Origin: Candidatus Gastranaerophilales bacterium
GTDB lineage: Bacteria; Cyanobacteriota; Vampirovibrionia; Gastranaerophilales; Gastranaerophilaceae
Length of the DNA stretch: 10,410 bases
Assembly (NCBI GenBank): GCA_021201175.1
Contig: JAJQFK010000239.1
Span: forward strand, 1 to 10,410
Direction: 5' to 3'
Shown here: positions 1 to 6,058 of the stretch, piece after piece
Layout: the number at the start of each line of letters is the position of its first letter
How positions within the stretch are numbered: position 1 is the first letter of the stretch
The notes under the pieces: model-generated
What the model saw: only the letters and a program-made list of their open reading frames with translations
What the model was told of the DNA's origin: nothing
Database searches by the model: none
Translations under genes and position numbers: made by a program

Positions 1-711
1 ATAATGCATTTCGCCGAATTAAAACATGATATTCCGAAAATTTATTATAAAAAAGAAAACAATTTCATTTTTTCATCAGATTCAACTGATAAAAATTTCT
101 TATATATCCCATCGGCTGACGGAAAAAAATACAGAACAAAATTTCTTAAATATCACCACAATATTACTTTTTGCGGCAATCCTGCATTTTATAACCGTGA
201 AAAGATATTATCACAAATAATATTGAATTTTGGCAGAATATCGATTTTTTGTAAATCTTATGATTTTTATAAAAGTCTTGATGAAATATATAAAAACGGA
301 TTACTTAATAATTATCATCTTGAACTTTTTAGGGATTCTTATAAAGGCTATGTTGAATCACAGCAGGAACTTGCACAAATATTTATTTCTTCAAAAATTA
401 ATATAGATATGCCCTCCGGCGGTATCAAGCCCTATAATTACAGATGTATTGAGATTATGGCATCGGGCGGATTTTTAATCACCCCATTTAGTAATCAATT
501 AATAAAACAATTTGACGATGGCAAAGAACTTGAAACATATAATACGGAATCGGAACTTATAGATAAAATCGCTTTTTATCTTGAAAATGTAAACATTTCA
601 CGCTTGATTGCATCAAAAGGCAAAAAAAATGTATTAAGCAGTTGTTCTTTTTATGATAGACTTAAAAAGGGGTTAAAAGTTATATATGACAAAAATTCTT
701 GTAATAGATGA
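1..711 (+). CDS. CgeB-like glycosyltransferase, C-terminal part (5' end outside window)
   Basis: The reading frame is open from the first base. The first ATG is at position 4, but no ribosome binding site can be seen there and the protein looks headless, so the real start is probably upstream of the window. The visible 235 residues match the second half of CgeB-like / GT4-type glycosyltransferases: a segment reading YIPSADGKKYRTKFL followed by ITFCGNPAFYNREKIL, typical of the linker into the second Rossmann lobe, and then the sugar-nucleotide-binding region INIDMPSGGIKPYNYRCIEI with MASGGFLITPF. The end (LASKGKKNVL-like helix, then SFYDRLKK) also fits the family. It would transfer a sugar from a nucleotide donor to an unknown acceptor, perhaps a surface glycan or protein. 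It lacks a signal peptide in the visible part. Its last 26 nt overlap the response regulator gene. Family fairly sure, substrate unknown. Confidence 0.65.
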   Translation: MMHFAELKHDIPKIYYKKENNFIFSSDSTDKNFLYIPSADGKKYRTKFLKYHHNITFCGNPAFYNREKILSQIILNFGRISIFCKSYDFYKSLDEIYKNGLLNNYHLELFRDSYKGYVESQQELAQIFISSKINIDMPSGGIKPYNYRCIEIMASGGFLITPFSNQLIKQFDDGKELETYNTESELIDKIAFYLENVNISRLIASKGKKNVLSSCSFYDRLKKGLKVIYDKNSCNR

Positions 712-1405
712 TGATACCGCTATAAATGAATTAATAAAAGTTAATCTGGAACTTGCGTATTATACCGTCGTCTGCGCTTTTGACGGAAATAAAGGCTGTG
801 CGCTTGCAAAACAAGAATTGCCCGACCTTATTATTCTTGATGTTATGATGCCGGAGGTCGATGGATATACCGTTGCAAAAAGAATCAGAGAAAATGAAAC
901 AACAAAAGATACTCCGATAATTATGCTTACAGCGCTTAATATGCTTCAGGATAAAGTTAAAGGATTCAATATCGGGATTGATGATTATCTGGTCAAACCG
1001 TTTGAAATGGAAGAATTACTTATTCGGATAAAGGCTCTTTTAAAACGCTCAAATAATATCCCGAAATCATTTGCCATAAAAGAAGTTCTTTCTCAAGGCG
1101 ATATTACATTAATTCCCGAAACTTATTCCGTTGAAATTAACGGACAATCCGCAAAAGTTACCCCTATTGAATTTGAAATAATTAATCTTTTAATGCAAAA
1201 TTACGGGAACATGGTTTCAAGCGCCAAAATATTAAACGATGTATGGGGATATTCATCTGATGACGCCGTAGAAACTATACGAGTCCACATGCGGCATATA
1301 AGAACAAAATTAGATAAAATATCAAACGGTAAAAAATATATTGAAACTATATATGGCGGCGGTTACAGATTAATTCCGGAAGGCGCCGGCGTAAAATCAG
1401 TATAA
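686..1405 (+). CDS. OmpR/PhoB-family response regulator
   Basis: A 239-residue, full-length two-domain transcription regulator. The receiver domain (about residues 1-120) shows the acidic pocket D8-D9, the phospho-acceptor D52 in LDVMMPEVDGY, the switch residue T82 and the conserved K104 in VKPF. The C-terminal winged helix (about 135-232) contains the typical VETIRVHMRHIRTKL recognition helix and the IYGGGYRL wing. It should be phosphorylated by a sensor histidine kinase and then bind direct repeats in promoters. No kinase gene lies in the window, so it is an orphan here. The ATG lies inside the 3' end of the glycosyltransferase gene (26 nt overlap), with an AAAGGGG run about 13 nt upstream as a rather distant ribosome binding site, which suggests translational coupling. 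The general architecture also matches cyanobacterial RpaA/RpaB, but I cannot assign an orthologue from sequence alone. Confidence 0.93.
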   Translation: MTKILVIDDDTAINELIKVNLELAYYTVVCAFDGNKGCALAKQELPDLIILDVMMPEVDGYTVAKRIRENETTKDTPIIMLTALNMLQDKVKGFNIGIDDYLVKPFEMEELLIRIKALLKRSNNIPKSFAIKEVLSQGDITLIPETYSVEINGQSAKVTPIEFEIINLLMQNYGNMVSSAKILNDVWGYSSDDAVETIRVHMRHIRTKLDKISNGKKYIETIYGGGYRLIPEGAGVKSV

Positions 1406-1429
1406 AATCCTGTACCGCGAGAATTTTTT

Positions 1430-1469
1430 GATGATTTTTTTTAAAATTTTAGGACAAAATTAAATCATC
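1430..1469 (+). terminator. Weak inverted repeat after the response regulator
   Basis: GATGATTT (1430-1437) is an exact reverse complement of AAATCATC (1462-1469), with further A/T pairing inside. It sits 25 nt after the regulator's stop codon. The stem is AT-rich and is followed only by CTTCTT rather than a clean T-run, so it is a doubtful terminator. Confidence 0.22.
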
Positions 1470-1472
1470 TTC

Positions 1473-1501
1473 TTGCTAAATTTAAAGTTAAATTATACAA
1501 T
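1473..1501 (+). promoter_or_regulatory. Putative sigma-70 promoter of the zinc-ribbon gene
   Basis: TTGCTA (1473-1478), a 17-nt spacer and TACAAT (1496-1501) give 4/6 and 5/6 matches to the -35 and -10 consensus. It lies about 90 nt upstream of the start codon of the zinc-ribbon gene, in the only non-coding stretch in front of that gene. In AT-rich DNA such matches also occur by chance. Confidence 0.38.
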
Positions 1502-1591
1502 ATTTATTGTAGATAACAATTTAGTAATTAAACTTTTAATTCCTATCGCAATTATTTACAAGCATTAACCAATTTAAGGAGAAGACCAAAC

Positions 1592-1864
1592 ATGTACGAA
1601 GACGAAAAGCTTATTTGCGAAGATTGCGGAAGTGAATTTGTGTTCACCGCGGGCGAACAAGAATTCTTTGCAACCAAAGGACTTGTTAACAAACCTAAAC
1701 GCTGTCCTGAATGCAGAAAAAACAGAAGACAAAAAAACAGAAAAAAGTTATATGAAGTAACTTGTTCTAAATGCGGATGTCAGACTAAAGTTCCTTTTAA
1801 ACCGATTGAAGGAAAAGAAGTTTATTGTAAAGACTGCTACGCGGCAATGAAAGAAGCTGAATAG
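1592..1864 (+). CDS. Small double zinc-ribbon protein
   Basis: A 90-residue protein with two separate four-cysteine zinc sites. The first is C9-x2-C12 and C38-x2-C41 with the region EFFATKGLVNKPKRCPEC between them; this is the 'probable zinc-ribbon' family (zf-trcl type), which spans about residues 4-50. The second is C58-x2-C61 and C79-x2-C82, exactly the CxxC-x17-CxxC pattern known as a small domain in many uncultured lineages. A very basic stretch (residues 42-52, RKNRRQKNRKK) joins the two and could contact nucleic acid. There is no signal peptide, so it is cytoplasmic. The start is supported by AAGGAG (1576-1581) 10 nt upstream. It looks monocistronic, with its own promoter and a terminator. 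Function is unknown; RNA or DNA binding is a reasonable guess from charge and zinc ribbons only. Confidence 0.85.
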   Translation: MYEDEKLICEDCGSEFVFTAGEQEFFATKGLVNKPKRCPECRKNRRQKNRKKLYEVTCSKCGCQTKVPFKPIEGKEVYCKDCYAAMKEAE

Positions 1865-1913
1865 TATAAGCCGGTATCGCCCTTTTTCGGGCAATTTAAT
1901 ATTATTTAAAATC

Positions 1914-1942
1914 AAAACCACCCGAATAGCGGTGGTTTTGTT
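1914..1942 (+). terminator. Intrinsic terminator of the zinc-ribbon gene
   Basis: AAAACCACC (1914-1922) pairs perfectly with GGTGGTTTT (1931-1939) around an 8-nt loop and is followed by GTTATGTTT; the A-rich side makes it usable from the other strand as well. A smaller hairpin just ahead (GCCC 1879-1882 with GGGC 1889-1892) lies 15 nt after the stop codon. Confidence 0.75.
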
Positions 1943-2007
1943 ATGTTTAATCTAGTGTCGAGCGCATTTTTCTTTGTGCTCAAACAATCTCTGCCATCTT
2001 TAGGACT

Positions 2008-2042
2008 GGATTGCTTCGTCGTTAAACTCCTCGCAAAGACGG
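2008..2042 (+). repeat. Dispersed intergenic repeat element (CGTC-TTGCGAGG...GAAGCAATCC type)
   Basis: Read on the minus strand this segment begins CCGTCTTTGCGAGGAG and ends ACGACGAAGCAATCC. That is very close to the widely scattered non-coding repeat of the form CGTCATTGCGAGG...CGAAGCAATCC known, from my recollection, in many unrelated bacterial genomes. Its GC content and word usage differ from the surrounding AT-rich DNA. It is flanked by other dyads: a hairpin GAGCGCA (1960-1966) / TGTGCTC (1975-1981, one G-U pair) and an odd palindrome GAGTG-C-CACTC (2045-2055). The whole block 1950-2090 lies between two terminators and carries no credible gene. It may be a MITE-like or REP-like element; the borders are not determined. 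Confidence 0.6.
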
Positions 2043-2087
2043 TTGAGTGCCACTCACCTAACAGCTTATCTGACGAATACAATCAAG

Positions 2088-2123
2088 AAAAAAAAGAGAT
2101 TCCGGTTATTGGGAATCTCTTTT
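2088..2123 (-). terminator. Strong intrinsic terminator of the repeat-protein gene
   Basis: A perfect 12-bp stem, AAAAGAGATTCC (2092-2103) with GGAATCTCTTTT (2112-2123), has an 8-nt loop. Read on the minus strand the 3' arm runs into eight T residues (complement of A 2088-2095), the classic form, 8 nt beyond the stop codon of the minus-strand repeat protein. It can also act from the plus strand, where a shorter T-run follows. Confidence 0.85.
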
Positions 2124-2130
2124 AACTTAT

Positions 2131-2547
2131 TTATGCCGAATAGGACAATCCACCCCCCGAGGCTCCCCCGGAAGCTCCTGCTGAAGAAAGGGCTGCGGCA
2201 CCGCTCATTATAGAAGCCATTGTTCCTGCGGTTCCCACTCCGCCTTCATAACTGTTTTCATATGCTGTAAGATTTTCCGGTGTATACAAATCTAATGGTT
2301 TATCCTGATTATTATAACCTTTTGTATCACATGCAATAGTTCCTGCTGTTCCATTGTCGCCAAGTGCTATTGTACCCGCTGTTCCATTGTCGCCGAATGC
2401 TATTGTGCCCGCTGTTCCATTGTCGCCAAGTGCTAATGTACCTGCTGTATCATTTCCTTTTGATTCTTGTGTCGAACTTGCAAAATAACTTACATAATTA
2501 CTATTGTTATTTTTGTCATAACCAAAACTACCAAATTGAATATTCAT
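2131..2547 (-). CDS. Orphan protein with 11-residue tandem repeats and Gly/Ala/Ser-rich tail
   Basis: I do not recognise this 138-residue protein. Residues 1-31 are polar and Asn/Ser/Tyr-rich. Residues 32-75 are four tandem copies of an 11-residue unit with consensus NGTAGTIALGD; the last copy ends in CDT and has the only cysteine (C73). A fifth, isolated GTAGT core sits at residues 105-109. The C-terminus (112-138) is almost only Gly, Ala and Ser, with GGASGGGLSYSA at the very end. There is no signal peptide, transmembrane helix or catalytic motif. The start is supported by AGGAGAG 6-7 nt upstream on the minus strand, and a strong terminator follows the stop, so it is an expressed monocistronic unit. 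The regular Asn/Gly/Asp/Thr repeat could form a beta-solenoid or roll, and the Gly-rich tail resembles exported or self-assembling proteins, but both ideas are inference. It is clearly not a shadow gene. Confidence 0.72.
   Translation of the reverse strand: MNIQFGSFGYDKNNNSNYVSYFASSTQESKGNDTAGTLALGDNGTAGTIAFGDNGTAGTIALGDNGTAGTIACDTKGYNNQDKPLDLYTPENLTAYENSYEGGVGTAGTMASIMSGAAALSSAGASGGASGGGLSYSA
2339..2470 (-). repeat. 33-bp tandem repeat inside the orphan protein gene
   Basis: Units at 2339-2371, 2372-2404 and 2405-2437 differ from each other at only a few positions; each contains the core CTGTTCCATTGTCGCC. A fourth unit (2438-2470) keeps only its first part (GTACCTGCTGT) before diverging. 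A degenerate extra copy (GTTCCTGCGGTTCC) lies near 2222-2236. The period is a multiple of three, so gain or loss of units keeps the reading frame. Confidence 0.9.
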
Positions 2548-2626
2548 TTTATACTCTCCTATTTATTTTCGTGTCTATATATCTATAAAAACAATTTTTT
2601 TTATCCGATTTCAGAACTTTACTTTT

Positions 2627-2654
2627 TTGTTACAATACTTAACTTATATATAAA
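2627..2654 (+). promoter_or_regulatory. Putative promoter of hom-thrC
   Basis: TTGTTA (2627-2632), a 16-nt spacer and TATAAA (2649-2654) lie about 115 nt before the hom start codon. The surroundings are extremely AT-rich (alternating TATATA), so other -10 choices are possible. The gap 2548-2768 must hold the divergent promoter of the repeat protein too, which I could not place. Confidence 0.35.
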
Positions 2655-2662
2655 AAATATAT

Positions 2663-2679
2663 AACACGTGGTGTTTTTT
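2663..2679 (+). terminator. Small hairpin with T-run in the hom leader
   Basis: AACAC (2663-2667) and GGTGTT (from 2671) form a 5-bp stem with a GTG loop, followed directly by a run of T residues to 2679. It would lie at the very start of the hom-thrC transcript. Further down, a perfect 12-bp palindrome TTAAAGCTTTAA (2744-2755) ends just before the ribosome binding site. Both are short, and the leader has no ATG and no threonine-rich leader peptide, so classical attenuation is not supported. Confidence 0.22.
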
Positions 2680-2768
2680 CTCTTTTCTTGTGGTTTAATA
2701 AAGTAATATAATTCGGTGTTGCACACAATTTTCTCGAACAAACTTAAAGCTTTAACAGAGGAGTAATT

Positions 2769-4040
2769 ATGAAAAAACTTAATGTCGGAATAATCGGGCT
2801 TGGAACGGTAGGAACAGGTGTTTATAAGGTTCTGCAAAGTTTCAAAGATATTACAATAAAAAAAATTGCAGTAAAAAATATTAATAAAAAGAGAAATATT
2901 GAAGATTTTGATGAAACACTCCTCACAGATAATGCCTATGATATAGTTAATAATCCTGATATTGATGTTGTTATAGAAGTTGCCGGCGGAGAAAATCCGG
3001 CATTTGATATTCTAAAAACCGCAATACAAAACAAAAAACATATTGTTACCGCAAATAAAGAACTACTCGCAAAAAGAGGAAATGAACTGTTTAGAATCGC
3101 GAAAGATAACAATGTAATAATTTTATATGAAGCGGCAGTTGCCGGCGGAATCCCTATTATCATGCCGGTAAAAACAATATTATGCGCCAATAAAATAACT
3201 AAAATAGCCGCTATTTTGAACGGAACTACAAATTATATACTAACTAAGATGGCGGAAAAAGAACTTTCTTATGAAACCGCACTGAAACAAGCACAAGAAT
3301 TAGGTTACGCTGAAACAGATCCTACGGGAGATGTTGAAGGTTATGATGCAGCATATAAGATTTCTATTTTATCTACAATTTCATTCAATAAAAAAGTTGA
3401 TATAAATAAAATCTATAGAGAAGGAATAACAAAAATTACCGCAAATGACATTATTGCAGCAAAAGAATTAGGATATAAAATAAAATTAATTGCGATGGGT
3501 CAGGTCTTAGAAAACGGAAAAATAGATGTAAGAGTCCATCCAATGATGGTCGCGAAAAAGCACTTACTTGCGAAAGTCGGAAATGCGCTTAATTCTATAA
3601 TGGTAACCGGTTATCCGGTAGGAGAACTCGTATTTACGGGGGCAGGTGCCGGTGCAGAGCCTACGGCAAGTTCCGTAGTAGGAGATTTACTTGTTCTCGC
3701 CAGCGAATTAGAAACTACAGACTCGCCTTTACCTCAAGCAATATGTAATCATACTGAAATTGCAGAACAAATTGATATTGGCGATACATATAATGAATAT
3801 TATATTGCTATTAATGCCGGCAACAACCCCGGAGTTATCGGTATTATTGGTTCTATATGCGGAAAACACAATATTAACATTTCAACAATAATGCAAAAAG
3901 GCATAAATCAGGATAACACAGCGGAAATAACCGTAATTACAGAAAAAAGCAAAGAATCAGATGTTCAAAATGCATTAAATGAACTTTTAAAATCAGAATG
4001 TATAAATAAAATAAATAATTTATTAAGAGTTATGAGTTAG
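2769..4040 (+). CDS. hom: Homoserine dehydrogenase (monofunctional, with ACT domain)
   Basis: Reduces aspartate-4-semialdehyde to homoserine with NAD(P)H, the branch-point step to threonine and methionine; cytoplasmic. The 423 residues are full length for the monofunctional enzyme. The N-terminal Rossmann fold shows G10-x-G12-x2-G15, followed by IVTANKELLA. The catalytic domain has LNGTTNYILTKM and the block from E182 to K197 (ETDPTGDVEGYDAAYK); E182, D193 and K197 have the same spacing as the catalytic Glu, Asp and Lys of yeast homoserine dehydrogenase. FTGAGAGAEPTASSVVGDLL is also characteristic. From about residue 344 a C-terminal ACT domain follows (NAGNNPGVIGIIGSI), which in this family usually mediates threonine feedback inhibition. 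No aspartokinase domain is fused. The start is set by AGAGGAG (2757-2763) 5 nt upstream. thrC follows after only 9 nt. Confidence 0.97.
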   Translation: MKKLNVGIIGLGTVGTGVYKVLQSFKDITIKKIAVKNINKKRNIEDFDETLLTDNAYDIVNNPDIDVVIEVAGGENPAFDILKTAIQNKKHIVTANKELLAKRGNELFRIAKDNNVIILYEAAVAGGIPIIMPVKTILCANKITKIAAILNGTTNYILTKMAEKELSYETALKQAQELGYAETDPTGDVEGYDAAYKISILSTISFNKKVDINKIYREGITKITANDIIAAKELGYKIKLIAMGQVLENGKIDVRVHPMMVAKKHLLAKVGNALNSIMVTGYPVGELVFTGAGAGAEPTASSVVGDLLVLASELETTDSPLPQAICNHTEIAEQIDIGDTYNEYYIAINAGNNPGVIGIIGSICGKHNINISTIMQKGINQDNTAEITVITEKSKESDVQNALNELLKSECINKINNLLRVMS

Positions 4041-4049
4041 GAGAATTTT

Positions 4050-5117
4050 ATGGAAAAATATCATTATCAGGGCTTAATTAACAGATACAGAGAATATCTT
4101 CCGGTTACGGATAAGACTCCGATTGTAACTTTAAACGAAGGAAACACCCCTTTAATAAAAGCGGAAAATCTGGCAAAAAAAATAGGATTAAAGGCAAATA
4201 TATATTTAAAATATGAAGGCGCAAATCCTACAGGAAGTTTTAAAGACCGCGGAATGACCATGGCAGTTACAAAAGCCGTGGAAGATGGTTCTAAAGCAAT
4301 AATATGCGCTTCCACCGGAAATACAAGCGCAGCAGCCGCAGCTTACGGCGCTAAAGCAGGGGTCAGAGTTTTTGTTTTAATACCTGACGGATATATTGCA
4401 CTTGGAAAATTATCACAGGCTATGATGTATGGCGCTGAAATAATTGCAATTAAAGGAAATTTTGATGAAGCTTTAGAAATGGTTATAGAAATTTCTAAGA
4501 ATTCTCCTATAACTCTTGTAAATTCAGTAAACCCTTATAGGATTGAAGGACAAAAAACAGGCGCATTTGAAATAATTGAAGCACTGACTGACGCTCCTGA
4601 TTATCACTTTATACCGGTTGGAAATGCAGGAAATATAACGGCATATTTTAAAGGTTATGAAGAATTTTTTGCATTAAAAAAATCTACTCATCTGCCAAAA
4701 ATGATGGGATATGAAGCGGAAGGCGCTGCCGCAATTGTTAGAGGCGAAAGAATTCTTCATCCCGAAACAATTGCTACCGCCATCAGAATAGGGAATCCTG
4801 CAAGCTGGAAACAAGCTGAAAGAGCAAGAGATTTATCTAACGGAAAAATTGACAGTGTTACTGATGATGAAATTATTGAAGCATACAAATTAATGGCATC
4901 AACAGAAGGTATTCTTGCCGAACCCGGAAGCGCCGCTTCCGTTGCAGGTCTAATTAAAGCTGCAAAACAGGGGTTAATTAAAGAAGATTCTGTTTGTGTC
5001 TGTATTTTAACCGGAAACGGTTTAAAAGACCCCGACAGCGCTATTAAATACTCTAATGCTCAGGTAAAGAAAACTAATGCCGATTTACATGAAATTCTAA
5101 AAATTATAAATCTATAA
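4050..5117 (+). CDS. thrC: Threonine synthase
   Basis: PLP-dependent lyase that converts O-phosphohomoserine to threonine and phosphate, last step of the pathway; cytoplasmic. At 355 residues it belongs to the short class of threonine synthases (as in Bacillus and actinobacteria). The PLP-binding lysine is K65 in NPTGSFKDRGM; the phosphate cup is the VGNAGN segment; LAEPGSAASVAGLIK and LTGNGLKDP near the end are typical. The ribosome binding site TTAGGAGA overlaps the stop codon of hom, so the two genes are a coupled operon. Homoserine kinase (thrB), the step between them, is not in this window and must be encoded elsewhere or replaced. A strong terminator closes the operon. Confidence 0.97.
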   Translation: MEKYHYQGLINRYREYLPVTDKTPIVTLNEGNTPLIKAENLAKKIGLKANIYLKYEGANPTGSFKDRGMTMAVTKAVEDGSKAIICASTGNTSAAAAAYGAKAGVRVFVLIPDGYIALGKLSQAMMYGAEIIAIKGNFDEALEMVIEISKNSPITLVNSVNPYRIEGQKTGAFEIIEALTDAPDYHFIPVGNAGNITAYFKGYEEFFALKKSTHLPKMMGYEAEGAAAIVRGERILHPETIATAIRIGNPASWKQAERARDLSNGKIDSVTDDEIIEAYKLMASTEGILAEPGSAASVAGLIKAAKQGLIKEDSVCVCILTGNGLKDPDSAIKYSNAQVKKTNADLHEILKIINL

Positions 5118-5145
5118 CATAAATTGAGTCAACGTAATTCATATT

Positions 5146-5181
5146 AAAAAAGATGCGGAATATTTAAACCGCATCTTTTTT
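5146..5181. terminator. Bidirectional terminator between thrC and the aquaporin gene
   Basis: A perfect 13-bp stem, AAAAAAGATGCGG (5146-5158) with CCGCATCTTTTTT (5169-5181), has a 10-nt AT-rich loop. Six T residues on each strand make it work for both convergent genes. Confidence 0.92.
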
Positions 5182-5202
5182 GTATTTCATTAGTTATAAT
5201 CA

Positions 5203-5850
5203 TTAATCTTTTTCACACGGATATGTTAATTTAAAAATTAATGCCGCAACAGCACCTGCAACTAAATTAGCAAGTATCGTATAACCTGCGGCTGCCCATG
5301 AAATTGATTTAAATAAACCTAAAGATATTGCTACAGCAGGATTAAATGCGCCGGCACAAAGAATTCCGCCGACACTTATTGCCCCTGCAAAAACAGTAAG
5401 CCCGATTGCAAGTCCATAATATGAATTTCCGTTTGTTTGTTTAGTTGTAGCAGTTTGAAGAACTACATAACAAAGTGCAAAAGTAAATAAAAATTCTGCT
5501 ATTAATAATTTTTTTAGACCGAAATCTGATACTTGAAGTGTATATGCATTTGCACATGTTATAAATTTAAACAGATAAACGGCAATTACACCGCCAACTA
5601 CTTGAGCTGCGGCATAGGGAGCAAATTGTTTCCATGACAATGCGCCTCTTATTGCTGCTGCAAGCGATACCGCCGGATTATAATGCCCGCCGGAAATATA
5701 TCCGCCGGCATAAATCATAACCGTTAATACAGCTGCTATTGCGAACGGCGATAAAATACCCTGTGCATAATAAGATACTGCAACAATAGTAAACACAAGA
5801 AAAAATGTTCCTATTAACTCTACCAGATACTTCTTTAAGTTTTCTATCAT
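5203..5850 (-). CDS. Aquaporin / MIP-family channel
   Basis: A 215-residue, six-helix inner-membrane channel of the major intrinsic protein family, for water or small neutral solutes. The first pore loop has HYNPAVS (N58-P59-A60) after GGYISGG; the second has GAFNPAVAISL (N170-P171-A172). Both Asn-Pro-Ala motifs are intact, and the N-terminal helix carries the family's conserved glutamate (VELIGTFFLVF, E11). The residue after the second NPA, normally the arginine of the aromatic/arginine filter, is valine (V173), so selectivity probably differs from classical AqpZ or GlpF. I therefore leave out a gene symbol. The start is supported by a perfect AAGGAGG 4 nt upstream of ATG. It is a single gene between a terminator and a divergent partner. 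Confidence 0.92.
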   Translation of the reverse strand: MIENLKKYLVELIGTFFLVFTIVAVSYYAQGILSPFAIAAVLTVMIYAGGYISGGHYNPAVSLAAAIRGALSWKQFAPYAAAQVVGGVIAVYLFKFITCANAYTLQVSDFGLKKLLIAEFLFTFALCYVVLQTATTKQTNGNSYYGLAIGLTVFAGAISVGGILCAGAFNPAVAISLGLFKSISWAAAGYTILANLVAGAVAALIFKLTYPCEKD

Positions 5851-5875
5851 AAAACCTCCTTAACTAACATTCACT

Positions 5876-5881
5876 ATTATA
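5876..5881 (-). promoter_or_regulatory. Possible -10 element of the aquaporin gene
   Basis: A perfect TATAAT on the minus strand, 25 nt before the ATG. No good -35 is found at 16-18 nt upstream, so the promoter is only tentative. The rest of the 208-nt divergent gap 5851-6058 is AT-rich without a gene. Confidence 0.3.
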
Positions 5882-6021
5882 ATTAATATTATGATTATTT
5901 TACTAACTATTGGTCACAACATTAAGAAATATTACAAAAAATATAAAAATTTGAATTAAAAACTAAAGTTTATTTTTAAATTGCCGATAACTAATTATGT
6001 AAGGTTAATAAAATAACCAAG

Positions 6022-6039
6022 ATAGTTGTAAATAGTTGT
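6022..6039 (+). repeat. 10-bp-period direct repeat before the secreted protein gene
   Basis: ATAGTTGT occurs at 6022-6029 and again at 6032-6039, one DNA turn apart, 20 nt upstream of the start codon. A short inverted repeat GGTTA (6003-6007) / TAACC (6014-6018) precedes it, and a weak promoter match (TTGCCG, 17 nt, GTTAAT) overlaps the region. Tandem sites one helical turn apart are the usual target form of OmpR-type regulators; binding here is a guess. Confidence 0.35.
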
Positions 6040-6058
6040 TCTCGAAGGATTCCCTGTT

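Noticed and set aside
1943..2125. 60-codon plus-strand reading frame
   Set aside because: It runs through the dispersed repeat and ends inside a terminator stem; no ribosome binding site and no protein-like pattern.
2339..2470. Tandem units as a CRISPR array
   Set aside because: The units are contiguous without spacers and lie within a well-supported coding frame.
2629..2646. HLR1-like site (GTTACAAT plus weak second half) near the hom promoter
   Set aside because: Only 6/8 in the second half; single half-sites of this kind are expected several times by chance in a window this AT-rich. Similar partial hits occur near 10352.
2655..2768. Threonine attenuator leader peptide or T-box before hom
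   Set aside because: No ATG in the leader; the GTG frame gives a short peptide without threonine or isoleucine runs, and no T-box-like structure is visible.
2619..2837. 72-codon minus-strand reading frame overlapping the hom start
   Set aside because: It covers the hom leader and first codons, has no ribosome binding site and a composition that only mirrors AT-rich DNA.
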